Assembly (NCBI GenBank): GCA_014237395.1
Contig: JABZFP010000041.1
Coordinates: 124,001-188,000, forward strand
DNA length: 64,000 nt
DNA from: Desulfobacteraceae bacterium
GTDB taxonomy: Bacteria > Desulfobacterota > Desulfobacteria > Desulfobacterales > UBA5852
Reading direction: 5' to 3'
Positions 17,538 to 26,305 of the stretch are shown here, in pieces (positions within the stretch are counted from its first letter, which is position 1; the number at the start of each line of letters is the position of its first letter). The notes below the pieces were generated by a model that had not been told where the DNA came from, did not search any database, and worked only from the letters and a program-made list of their open reading frames with translations. A program made the translations under genes and the position numbers.

Positions 17538-17897
17538 AGTGTCTGATTGTCCTCCACCACGTCGTGGCTGTTCATGTGTTTGGCAATACCCTTTAATTTC
17601 AAGGGCCGCTAGGCAAGCCCCTCCATAACGGAGTTGCCGGGGGAAGTCAAACCTGGCGCCGACACGTGAACCTGTCGTTCACGTGCCAGGGACACCCTGA
17701 CACAACTTAATGCTTGATTTAAGCCCTCAACATGTTATGAATTTTTCTTTCGGAATGAAATAAGCGATTAGTATCCTTTGGAATTTGGGGTCATGACGAC
17801 CACATTGGACCGCTGGCCCCGACCTTTTGCCAATCCGCACCGGATAGCGTCTAATCGTCATCCGGACCACCTGTCGAAACGATTCAAGGAGGCCGTT
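17538..17897. promoter_or_regulatory. 360-bp gap with a strong inverted repeat before the aminotransferase
   Basis: CACGTGAAC (17663-17671) and GTTCACGTG (17677-17685) form a perfect 9-bp stem with a 5-nt loop. Outer CCTGG (17652-17656) and CCAGG (17686-17690) extend it across a 6-nt bulge. There is no T-run, so an operator or RNA element is likelier than a terminator. An ORF running from 17778 into the aminotransferase lacks a ribosome site. Confidence 0.5.
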
Positions 17898-18959
17898 ATG
17901 GATATCACCATCACCAAAGCCGAATCTCTAAAAACCAAGCCGGAAGCCGACCGTCTGGGATTCGGCACGCTTTTTACGGATCATATGTTCAATATGGATT
18001 ATGATCCGGACCGCGGGTGGCACAGCCCCCGTATTGAACCCTACGGCCCGATCGCGATGGAGCCCTCCACCATGGTGCTGCATTACGGCCAGGGCGTTTT
18101 CGAGGGGCTCAAAGCCTACCGGACGGCCGGTGGCGGCATCCAGCTCTTTCGACCCCAGGAAAACCTCAAACGCTTGAACAACTCCTGCCGGATGCTGTGC
18201 ATCCCCGAATTCGACGAGGGCTTTCTTCTGCAGGCGCTGAAAAAACTGCTGCAGATTGAAAAAGAATGGGTTCCGAACGCCCCCGAGACCTCCCTCTACA
18301 TCCGACCGACCATTGTCGCCATGGATCCTTATCTGGGGGTACGGGCGTCTCACACCTATCGGTTTTTCATCATTTTATCCCCCGTCGGCGCCTATTACCC
18401 GGAAGGCTTCAACCCCGTAAAAATCCAGGTCACGCGAAAACATGTGAGAGCGGTGCGCGGCGGTGTGGGGGAAGCCAAAACATTGGGCAATTACGCCGCC
18501 AGCCTGCTGGCGGGCGACAAGGCGCATCAGGCCGGCTATACCCAGGTCCTCTGGCTGGACGGGGTGGAATTGAAATACGTGGAAGAAGTGGGCTCCATGA
18601 ATATTTTCTTCGTGATCGGCGATGAACTGGTAACCCCCGCGCTCAACGGCAGCATTTTACCCGGCATTACCCGGGACTCCGTGCTGGCCCTGGGCCGCAA
18701 ATGGGGCCTCACGGTCTCCGAACGCCTGATCAGCATCGACGAAGTGGTAACCGCCCACGCGAGCGGCCAGCTCAAGGAAATATTCGGATCGGGCACCGCC
18801 GCCGTCATTTCGCCGGTAGGGGAATTGAATTACGACGGCCGCAGCTTCGCGATTGGCGGCAACCAGGTGGGTCCTCTGGCGCAAAAATTCTACAACGCCA
18901 TCACGGAAATCCAATACGGCGCCGCAGACGATGCCATGGGATGGGTCGAGACGGTTTAG
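17898..18959 (+). CDS. ilvE: Branched-chain amino acid aminotransferase
   Basis: A 353-residue fold-type IV PLP enzyme that interconverts leucine, isoleucine and valine with their 2-oxo acids. The length and N-terminal part (FGTLFTDHMF, LHYGQGVFEGLKAYR) suit the longer type-2 BCAT group. The PLP lysine is in GEAKTLGNYAASL (near residue 197), and EEVGSMNIFF and GSGTAAVISP follow. The ATG at 17898 has CAAGGAGG 6 nt upstream. It stands before the sugar-nucleotide and glycogen genes but is functionally unrelated to them. Confidence 0.93.
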   Translation: MDITITKAESLKTKPEADRLGFGTLFTDHMFNMDYDPDRGWHSPRIEPYGPIAMEPSTMVLHYGQGVFEGLKAYRTAGGGIQLFRPQENLKRLNNSCRMLCIPEFDEGFLLQALKKLLQIEKEWVPNAPETSLYIRPTIVAMDPYLGVRASHTYRFFIILSPVGAYYPEGFNPVKIQVTRKHVRAVRGGVGEAKTLGNYAASLLAGDKAHQAGYTQVLWLDGVELKYVEEVGSMNIFFVIGDELVTPALNGSILPGITRDSVLALGRKWGLTVSERLISIDEVVTAHASGQLKEIFGSGTAAVISPVGELNYDGRSFAIGGNQVGPLAQKFYNAITEIQYGAADDAMGWVETV

Positions 18960-19027
18960 TCTTGCGATCTCAGACAGACGGTCTCCGATCGGTTGAAAAT
19001 GGAAAGTCATGATTCAGGATGATAAAC

Positions 19028-20410
19028 ATGGACCAGCACCACATGGACCATTTTGACCATTTTAAAGAAAAGATGGCCGGGGCCGGGCTCGCTCCCCTGG
19101 TGATCGACACCTTTGGCGCCTACTATCGACAGGTGGTGGCCGGCCAAACCGGTATCATACCGGACGATGCCATCCGCCCGCCCCGCGAAGACGAAGTGGT
19201 CCCGGCGGAAGCCCTGGCGGCCTATGCGAATGCCGGCCGCGCCGCCCTGAAGCACGCGGTCCGCATTACCCTCAACGGCGGCCTGGGAACCAGCATGGGG
19301 TTGACCGAACCCAAATCCCTGCTCACCGTCAAAGACCAAAAATCCTTCCTGGAAATCATTTTAGGGCAGTCGGCCCGCTTGAACATCAAGCAGGTCTTCA
19401 TGAACAGCTTCAGCACCCAGGCCGCCACGGAAGAGGCCCTGAGGACGATCGGGCCGGCCGATCCGCCCCTTATGTTCATCCAGAACCGGTTCCCGAAAAT
19501 CCTGCAGGACAGTCTGATGCCGGCCTCCTGGCCGGCCAACCCCGAACTGGAATGGAACCCGCCCGGACATGGCGACGTCTACACGGCCATGGCCACGTCC
19601 GGAATATTGGATCGCCTGCTGGAAGCGGACATCCGCTACGCCCTGATCTGTAATTCAGACAATCTCGGCGCTACCATGGATGAATCGATTCTCGGCTATC
19701 TTGCCCGGCACGACGTGCCATTCCTGATGGAGGTGGCCCGGCGCACCCCTGCGGACGCCAAAGGCGGCCATCTGGCCGTCGACGGCAATAATAATTTTCT
19801 CCTGCGGGAGTCGGCCCAGTTCCCGACCGACAGCCAGGGCCAGGATATCGATACCTATTGTTTCTTCAACACCAACAACCTCTGGCTGAACTTGTCCGCA
19901 CTGAAAGCGGTGATGGCGCGGGAAAAAACCCTGCGCCTGCCGCTGATTCTGAACCCCAAGACCGTCGATCCGCGGGATGCCGGCAGCCCGGCCGTTTACC
20001 AGGTGGAATCCGCCATGGGGGCTGCTATCGCCCTTTTTGACGGCGCCCGGGCGGTTCAGGTCCCGCGAACCCGTTTTTTTCCGGTTAAAACCTGCCACGA
20101 TCTCCTGGTCGTTCGCTCGGACAGCTTTTTACTGAACGAAAACATGGTGCTGGAGCCCAACCCGGCCATGATACCTCCCGGACCGCATGTCGAACTGGAT
20201 CCCCGGTTTTACAGCAACATCGACATGTTTGATGAGCGCTTCCCCCAGGGGGCGCCCTCACTGGTGCAATGCACGCGCCTCCGGCTGGAGGGCGACATCC
20301 GGTTTGAAGGCGGTGTTACCATCATCGGTGACGTCCGTGTGACCAACACCCGTGCCGAACAGGCGGTCATAAAAACAAACACCCTTGTCGCACAGGACTT
20401 GCGACTATAA
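19028..20410 (+). CDS. UTP-glucose-1-phosphate uridylyltransferase (eukaryote-like UDPGP family)
   Basis: A 460-residue member of the UDPGP family (eukaryotic UGP2 type), not the bacterial GalU family. The nucleotide-binding motif LNGGLGTSMGL is near residue 80, followed by EPKSLLTVK. CNSDNLGAT, GGHLAVDGN and FFNTNNLWLNL match the metal and sugar sites, and a C-terminal beta-helix segment (RFEGGVTIIGDV) ends the protein. The ATG at 19028 has AGGAT 8 nt upstream and is preferred over 19019. Its product, UDP-glucose, could feed the glycosyltransferase and glycogen synthase just downstream. Confidence 0.85.
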   Translation: MDQHHMDHFDHFKEKMAGAGLAPLVIDTFGAYYRQVVAGQTGIIPDDAIRPPREDEVVPAEALAAYANAGRAALKHAVRITLNGGLGTSMGLTEPKSLLTVKDQKSFLEIILGQSARLNIKQVFMNSFSTQAATEEALRTIGPADPPLMFIQNRFPKILQDSLMPASWPANPELEWNPPGHGDVYTAMATSGILDRLLEADIRYALICNSDNLGATMDESILGYLARHDVPFLMEVARRTPADAKGGHLAVDGNNNFLLRESAQFPTDSQGQDIDTYCFFNTNNLWLNLSALKAVMAREKTLRLPLILNPKTVDPRDAGSPAVYQVESAMGAAIALFDGARAVQVPRTRFFPVKTCHDLLVVRSDSFLLNENMVLEPNPAMIPPGPHVELDPRFYSNIDMFDERFPQGAPSLVQCTRLRLEGDIRFEGGVTIIGDVRVTNTRAEQAVIKTNTLVAQDLRL

Positions 20411-20568
20411 ATCCCGGACCTAATATTCCCCTGCGGCACCCGCTCACCACCCGATCCGGCGCTTGATCGAATCACGTTTGTCCGTTACACAGGCTTCTCC
20501 GGCCAGGATAACGGCCGCCCTTGTTGGCGGGCAGATAGAATCCTTTTGATGGGACAGGGACGATACCA
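20411..20568. other. Gap before the glycosyltransferase
   Basis: This 158-bp stretch contains a short GC hairpin near 20513-20531 (GCCGCCC...GGCGGGC) without a T-run. No promoter or ORF is convincing. Confidence 0.35.
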
Positions 20569-21846
20569 TTGAGAACACCATCCAAACAAAAAAACATCGG
20601 TTTCATTGCCACCCGCTTTGCCGGAACGGACGGGGTTAGCCTGGAGGCCGCCAAATGGGCGGAGGTTTTGCAGGAGGCCGGACACCGCTGCTTCTGGTTC
20701 GCCGGTGAACTGGACAAACCCGACGCCATCAGCGAACTGGTGCCGGAAGCGCATTTTCAAACCGATCGCAACCAGGACATCATGCAAGCCGTTTTCGGTC
20801 ACAAAGCCCGTCCCCCGGCCATCACCGATGCGATACACGAATTGCGCCATTTCCTGCGCGGCCGCCTGCACGATTTTATCCGCCGCTTCTCCCTGGATAT
20901 GCTGATCGTTCAGAATGCGCTGACGATCCCCATGCAGATCCCGCTAGGGCTGGCCCTTTCCGAGGTCATCGCCGAGACCTTGATTCCTACCATCGCCCAC
21001 CACCACGATTTTTACTGGGAGCGGGTGCGCTTCTCCCTGAATGCCGTGGGCGACTATTTGCGCATGGCCTTCCCGCCCCGACTGAACAACATCGAGCACG
21101 TGGTAATCAATTCCACGGCCCAGGAAGAATTGGCCCATCGCAAGGGGCTGTCATCCATCATAATTCCCAACGTGTTGGACTTCGCCCACCCGCCCAATTC
21201 ACACGTGGTGTGCAATAGCACCCTGCGCGACAGCATCGGTTTGGGGTGCGATGACATTATGATTCTCCAGCCCACCCGGGTGGTGCAACGCAAAGGCATC
21301 GAGCATGCCATTGAACTGGTCAAAGAGCTGCACGACCCGCGCTGCAAGCTCGTCATATCCCATGCGGCCGGGGATGAGGGCTTTGAGTATGTGGAATGGC
21401 TGAAAGAAGACGCTCACAAGATGAACGTGGATCTGCGCTTCCTGGAAGCCCCCGGCGCATCGCCGGCGCTACCGGATCATGATGTCTTCCGGCATCTTTC
21501 GCTTTGGGATGTTTACCCTCACGCCGACTTTATTACCTACCCCAGTTTGTATGAAGGCTTTGGCAATGCCTTTCTGGAGGCGATTTATTTTAAAAAGCCC
21601 CTACTGATCAACCGCTATGCCATCTTTGTCAAGGACATCGAGCCCCAGGGGTTCGACCTGGTCGTCATGGACGGTTATCTCACCAGCCGCAATGTGGCGG
21701 CCGTGCGGGACGTTTTGGATTCACCGGAACGGCGCCGTCAGATGGTAACCCATAACTACCAGGTCGCAGCCCGCCATTACTCCTATGGCATTCTGCGCGA
21801 ACGATTGAGCAGCCTCATGGTGAACATATTTGGAATGGAACCATAA
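20569..21846 (+). CDS. GT4-family glycosyltransferase
   Basis: A 425-residue GT-B fold retaining glycosyltransferase. The C-terminal donor-binding half shows MILQPTRVVQRKGIEHAIEL near residue 226 and the GT4 motif YEGFGNAFLEAI near 326 (E-x7-E). The N-terminal half has HHHDFYWER, which may line the acceptor site. The annotated start is TTG and its ribosome site is weak, so the start is uncertain. Between UDP-glucose pyrophosphorylase and glycogen enzymes it may transfer glucose, for example to prime or make an alpha-glucan or a compatible solute; this is inferred from position. Confidence 0.8.
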   Translation: MRTPSKQKNIGFIATRFAGTDGVSLEAAKWAEVLQEAGHRCFWFAGELDKPDAISELVPEAHFQTDRNQDIMQAVFGHKARPPAITDAIHELRHFLRGRLHDFIRRFSLDMLIVQNALTIPMQIPLGLALSEVIAETLIPTIAHHHDFYWERVRFSLNAVGDYLRMAFPPRLNNIEHVVINSTAQEELAHRKGLSSIIIPNVLDFAHPPNSHVVCNSTLRDSIGLGCDDIMILQPTRVVQRKGIEHAIELVKELHDPRCKLVISHAAGDEGFEYVEWLKEDAHKMNVDLRFLEAPGASPALPDHDVFRHLSLWDVYPHADFITYPSLYEGFGNAFLEAIYFKKPLLINRYAIFVKDIEPQGFDLVVMDGYLTSRNVAAVRDVLDSPERRRQMVTHNYQVAARHYSYGILRERLSSLMVNIFGMEP

Positions 21847-21906
21847 GATGGGCCGCCAGCGACCGAACCCCACACGCATTTGCACCTATTTCTGGATAGA
21901 GGCCCC

Positions 21907-24900
21907 ATGACCATAACTCTCCAGCAAGATCCGTCCCCCGACCGGCGGCTTTTATTGAATCGGGGGGATACGGTGACCTTTACCCTCCACCTCTCCCGGC
22001 CATTGAAGGGCCAGGCCTGGCTGCGATCGAACATCGGCCATGTGGAAACCACGCGGCAGGAAATCATCCGTCAGGCGGAGAAAGACGAAACCCCCCTGGG
22101 CCGGGACTGGTACGATCTTGCCATGCCGGCGGTGGATGCGTCCACCTTTCGCCTTGTTGTGCCGCTGCATCAGGTGGGGCATTTCGAAGCCAAATGCTAT
22201 TTCATGGAGGGCGGCCGCCAGACCCCGCTGTGGCCGGCGGGAGAGAATACCGTCATCAATGTGGCCCCGGCCGACAGCTGTGCGGCCAACATTATCTACA
22301 ATGCTTTCGTAAGGCAGTTCGGCCCGAACAAGGACGGACAGGCCGGGCCGCAATGGGCCGACGACGCCATTGCCGAACTGGACCGCCAGCGGTTCACGGT
22401 CATCCCGCCCTCGGGAACCTTTCGCGACCTGATCGACCACCTTGATTTTATCATCGGAGAATTGGGCTGCACCATTCTGCAGTTGTTGCCGATTCATCCG
22501 ACGCCCACCACCTACGCCCGCATGGGCCGCTTCGGCAGCCCCTATGCCGCCCTGAGTTTTCTGGATGTCGATCCCGCCCTGGCGCAATTTGACCCGACCG
22601 CCACCCCGCTGGAGCAATTCGGGGAACTGGTGGATGCCATCCACGCCCGCGGGGCCCGCATCTTTATGGATATTGCCATCAACCATACCGGCTGGGCGGC
22701 GCGCATGCACGGCATGCACCCGGAATGGCTGTCCCGGGACGACGGCGGGCGCATCGAAGTACCCGGGGCCTGGGGCGTCCAGTGGGAGGATCTGACACGG
22801 CTGGATTATTCCCATCGTGAACTTTGGCATTTCATGGCTGATATGTTCCTCACCTGGTGCCGCCGCGGGGTGGACGGCTTTCGCTGTGACGCCGGCTATA
22901 TGATTCCGCAGCCGGCCTGGCGCTACATGATCGCCAAAGTACGCCAGCAATTTCCCGATACCATCTTCTTTCTGGAGGGGTTGGGTGGAAAAATCTCGGT
23001 CACCCGCGACCTGTTGAATCGGGCCGACTTCAACTGGGCCTATTCCGAACTGTTCCAAAACTATGACCGCGGTCAAATTGAAGCCTACCTGCCGCAAGCG
23101 TTCGATATATCGGGGAGCGATGGGCTGACGGTCAATTATGCCGAGACCCATGACAATCTCCGCCTGGCGGCACGGTCTCATCGCTGGGCGGCGATGCGGA
23201 CCGCCCTTTGCGCGCTATTTGCTCCCCAGGGCGCATTTGGCTTTGCAAATGGCGTCGAATGGTTTGCCACCGAAAAAATCAATGTTCACGAATCGCCATC
23301 ATTGAACTGGGGAGGAACGCCCAATCAGGTGGCGGCCATTCGCCGGATCACCGACCTGCTCAAACACCACCCCTGTTTTCATGATCGGGCCCGCTTGCAA
23401 TGGGTCCCGGCCGGCGGGGGCAATGTGGCCATCTTACTGCGCCACCATCAGCCCAGTGACCAGCGCGTACTGGTGGTCGTGAACCTGGATGATCAGACCA
23501 CCGTCACCGCCAGCTGGCCCGTCACCATCATGGGAAGGGAAGCCGCGGCCTTAAGGGATCTGCTGACGGACCGCCCTCTGACACCTGCTGTCCATGATGG
23601 CGGCATGCACTGCGATTTGCAAGCCGGTGAGGTGCTTTGTCTGGCGCCCGCCACGGCGGCCTTCGACGGGCCGGACGATTGTGACCTGCCTTGCGCCGCC
23701 GTCGTACCCCGGGTTGAACACCAGCGGCGCCGGGCCAAAGTGCTGGATTTAATAGCGCACTGGACGGGTGGTGCTTGCGATCAGTTGGACATCGACGCCC
23801 TGGCAGACCTGCTGGCCGACGACCCCCTGGCGCTCTGCCGCCACCTGCGGCCGTCCGCCGGCGAGCCCGGTGTCACCCGGTGGCAGTGGCCCCACGACCT
23901 CAAACGCCAGGTCATGATGCCCCCCGGGCATGTCTTGCTCGTAACGGCGCCCCATCCTTTTCGCGCCCATATCATTCTGGAAAACGTGGTGATTGGCGCG
24001 GAACCGTCGCTGGCCACCCGCAGCGGTCCGCATGTCGCGCTGTTCACCCTAAGCCAGGTGGCACCGTCAGCGGCGGCCGTCACGCTGGAACTTTTTCTTT
24101 ACGCCCCCGGCGCGACCGAGCGATCCCGCACGGCCCTGCAAATTCTCAGGCCGCCGGAAAACATAAGGGTGCGCGCCCTGTGGTCGCGCCGGGGCATGCC
24201 GGACACGCCCCTAGTTTGGCTGGGCACCAACGGCCGCGGGGCCATGACGCACACCCCCATTCGATGGGGGACCCTTTACAGCCGCTACGATGCCCTGCTG
24301 GCCGCCAACCTGGATCCCGATGTGCCGGAAGACCGCTGGATCATGCTGACCCGAATGCGCGCCTGGGTGGTGTTCCAGGGGTACTCCCAGGAAATCCTCC
24401 ACGACTGTCTGGAATCGTTTTATTACGACCACCAGGGCCAGGCCACATGGCGGTTTCACATCCCGACGGGGCAGGGGCAAGCCATCCATTTGAACATCGC
24501 GATGCGCATGCGACCGTCATCCAATACGGTTCAGATCATGTTCAGCCGGATGCCCGCGGAACAGGTGCCCAATAATGGCCTGCCGAATGACCAACCGGTC
24601 CGCCTGATTGTGCGCCCCGACATTGAAGACCGCAATTTCCACACCACCACCAAGGCCTTCTTGGGGCCGGAAAACCACTACCCGGCCTCGGTTCGGCCGG
24701 AGCCCGCGGGATTCACCTTCCAGCCGGACCCGCAACGGCGTTTGCGCTTGACCGCCTCGCGGGGCGACTACGTCCACGAGCCGGAATGGGCCTATATGGT
24801 GCACCGCCCACTGGAGGCCGAAAGGGGCCTGGAAGCGGATTCGGATCTCTTCAGTCCGGGCTATTTCACGACCCCGCTGGCCGGAGCCGAACAGCAGGTG

Positions 24901-26226
24901 ATCACCGCCCGGGCCATTACCGGAAAGGACGCAACGGCCGACACGCCCGGCGATCCTCAACCGCCCTTGAAGCCCATCGATGCGCCTAAGGAATATATTT
25001 TACCAGATCTTGCCCTCCGGCAGGCCATGCTTCAGTTTATCGTGAAACGGGGGGATTTTGCCACCGTCATCGCCGGCTATCCCTGGTTTCTGGACTGGGG
25101 ACGGGATACGCTCATTTTCTGCCGCGGCATGGTGGCCGCCGGCATGACCGATATGGTCGGGGAGATTGTGCAGCAGTTTGCCGCCTTTGAAGATGGCGGC
25201 ACCTTGCCGAACATGATCCGTGGCAATGATGCCGGCAACCGGGACACGTCCGACGCTCCGTTATGGCTGTTTGTCGTCTGCCGGGACTTGCTCCGGGAAG
25301 GCCATGGCGATATTCTGGAGGTCATCTGCGGCCGGCGGCGCCTGCGGGAGGTCCTGTCGGACATGGGCGACGCCCTCTGCCGGGGCACCGCCAACGGCAT
25401 CCGCATGGACCCGGATTCTGCCCTGCTCTACAGCCCATCCCACTTTACCTGGATGGACACGAACCACCCGGCCGGCACACCGCGCGAAGGGTATCCCATC
25501 GAGATCCAGGCCCTGTGGTTTGCCGCTCTGGATTTTCTGGCGGAAATCGGAAGCCCGGAGAAAACCGCGCACTGGCGGCAGCTGGCCGACCGGGTTGCGA
25601 CATCCATCAATCATCTATACTTTATGGAAGAACTGGGGTATCTCTCGGATTGCCGGCACGGGCCGCCCGGACGCCCGGCGTCGGCCTGCCAGGCGGACGA
25701 CGCCTTGCGGCCCAACCAGCTGTTTGCCGTCACATTGGGGGCCATCCATGACCGATCCCGCGCCAGGCAGATCGTTCAAGCCTGTGAAGCATTGATCGTA
25801 CCGGGCGCCATTCGCAGTCTGGCGGATCGTCCTGTGCAGGTCCCATTGACTGTTCAGCACCAGGGACGTCTCTTGAACGACCCCCATAACCCCTACCAGG
25901 GGCATTACCAGGGAGACGAAGATACCTGGCGCAAGCCCGCCTACCATAACGGCACCGCCTGGGCATGGGTTTTCCCCTCTTTTTGTGAAGCACGGACCAT
26001 GGTGTTCGGTGAGAGCGGCCGCGATACAGCGCGCGCCCTTTTGGCCACATCCCTGGACCACATGAATACCGGCTGCCTGGGACACATTCCGGAAATCGTG
26101 GATGGCGACCTTCCCCACCGACCGAGAGGGTGCGATGCCCAGGCATGGTCCGTGAGCGAGGTCTACCGGGTATGGAAAATGCTAACCCGACAAACGCTCA
26201 TCGACGATAAGGCCTTTTCGGACTAG
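21907..26226 (+). CDS. Bifunctional glycogen debranching enzyme, GH13 plus GH133
   Basis: A 1439-residue two-headed enzyme. The N-terminal part has an alpha-amylase-type GH13 barrel with DIAINHTG near residue 255, nucleophile region FRCDAGY near 325, acid region FLEGLGG near 356 and AETHDN near 411. The C-terminal third is an amylo-alpha-1,6-glucosidase domain (GH133) with WFLDWGRDT near 1062, RDTSDAPLW near 1112 and HNGTAWAW near 1350. The layout is that of eukaryotic-type debrancher: glucanotransferase plus 1,6-glucosidase in one chain. I chose ATG 21907 (AGAGG upstream) over TTG 21880. It begins the glycogen-degrading part of the cluster. Confidence 0.85.
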   Translation: MTITLQQDPSPDRRLLLNRGDTVTFTLHLSRPLKGQAWLRSNIGHVETTRQEIIRQAEKDETPLGRDWYDLAMPAVDASTFRLVVPLHQVGHFEAKCYFMEGGRQTPLWPAGENTVINVAPADSCAANIIYNAFVRQFGPNKDGQAGPQWADDAIAELDRQRFTVIPPSGTFRDLIDHLDFIIGELGCTILQLLPIHPTPTTYARMGRFGSPYAALSFLDVDPALAQFDPTATPLEQFGELVDAIHARGARIFMDIAINHTGWAARMHGMHPEWLSRDDGGRIEVPGAWGVQWEDLTRLDYSHRELWHFMADMFLTWCRRGVDGFRCDAGYMIPQPAWRYMIAKVRQQFPDTIFFLEGLGGKISVTRDLLNRADFNWAYSELFQNYDRGQIEAYLPQAFDISGSDGLTVNYAETHDNLRLAARSHRWAAMRTALCALFAPQGAFGFANGVEWFATEKINVHESPSLNWGGTPNQVAAIRRITDLLKHHPCFHDRARLQWVPAGGGNVAILLRHHQPSDQRVLVVVNLDDQTTVTASWPVTIMGREAAALRDLLTDRPLTPAVHDGGMHCDLQAGEVLCLAPATAAFDGPDDCDLPCAAVVPRVEHQRRRAKVLDLIAHWTGGACDQLDIDALADLLADDPLALCRHLRPSAGEPGVTRWQWPHDLKRQVMMPPGHVLLVTAPHPFRAHIILENVVIGAEPSLATRSGPHVALFTLSQVAPSAAAVTLELFLYAPGATERSRTALQILRPPENIRVRALWSRRGMPDTPLVWLGTNGRGAMTHTPIRWGTLYSRYDALLAANLDPDVPEDRWIMLTRMRAWVVFQGYSQEILHDCLESFYYDHQGQATWRFHIPTGQGQAIHLNIAMRMRPSSNTVQIMFSRMPAEQVPNNGLPNDQPVRLIVRPDIEDRNFHTTTKAFLGPENHYPASVRPEPAGFTFQPDPQRRLRLTASRGDYVHEPEWAYMVHRPLEAERGLEADSDLFSPGYFTTPLAGAEQQVITARAITGKDATADTPGDPQPPLKPIDAPKEYILPDLALRQAMLQFIVKRGDFATVIAGYPWFLDWGRDTLIFCRGMVAAGMTDMVGEIVQQFAAFEDGGTLPNMIRGNDAGNRDTSDAPLWLFVVCRDLLREGHGDILEVICGRRRLREVLSDMGDALCRGTANGIRMDPDSALLYSPSHFTWMDTNHPAGTPREGYPIEIQALWFAALDFLAEIGSPEKTAHWRQLADRVATSINHLYFMEELGYLSDCRHGPPGRPASACQADDALRPNQLFAVTLGAIHDRSRARQIVQACEALIVPGAIRSLADRPVQVPLTVQHQGRLLNDPHNPYQGHYQGDEDTWRKPAYHNGTAWAWVFPSFCEARTMVFGESGRDTARALLATSLDHMNTGCLGHIPEIVDGDLPHRPRGCDAQAWSVSEVYRVWKMLTRQTLIDDKAFSD

Positions 26227-26305
26227 CATTTTCGGTTCGCGTTTGAACCGCGACCGACACCAACGCGCTTTGGTGGCGCAACAATAATTATTTGGAGACA
26301 GACGC

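Noticed and set aside
17663..17685. Second parS site
   Set aside because: It shares only the CACGTG cores; the spacing and flanks do not match TGTTTCACGTGAAACA.
17778..17897. N-terminal extension of the aminotransferase
   Set aside because: No ribosome site; the AAGGAGG before ATG 17898 decides the start.
21952..23181. 409-residue ORF opposite the debranching enzyme
   Set aside because: Complete overlap with a well-supported GH13 domain; no ribosome site or recognisable domain.
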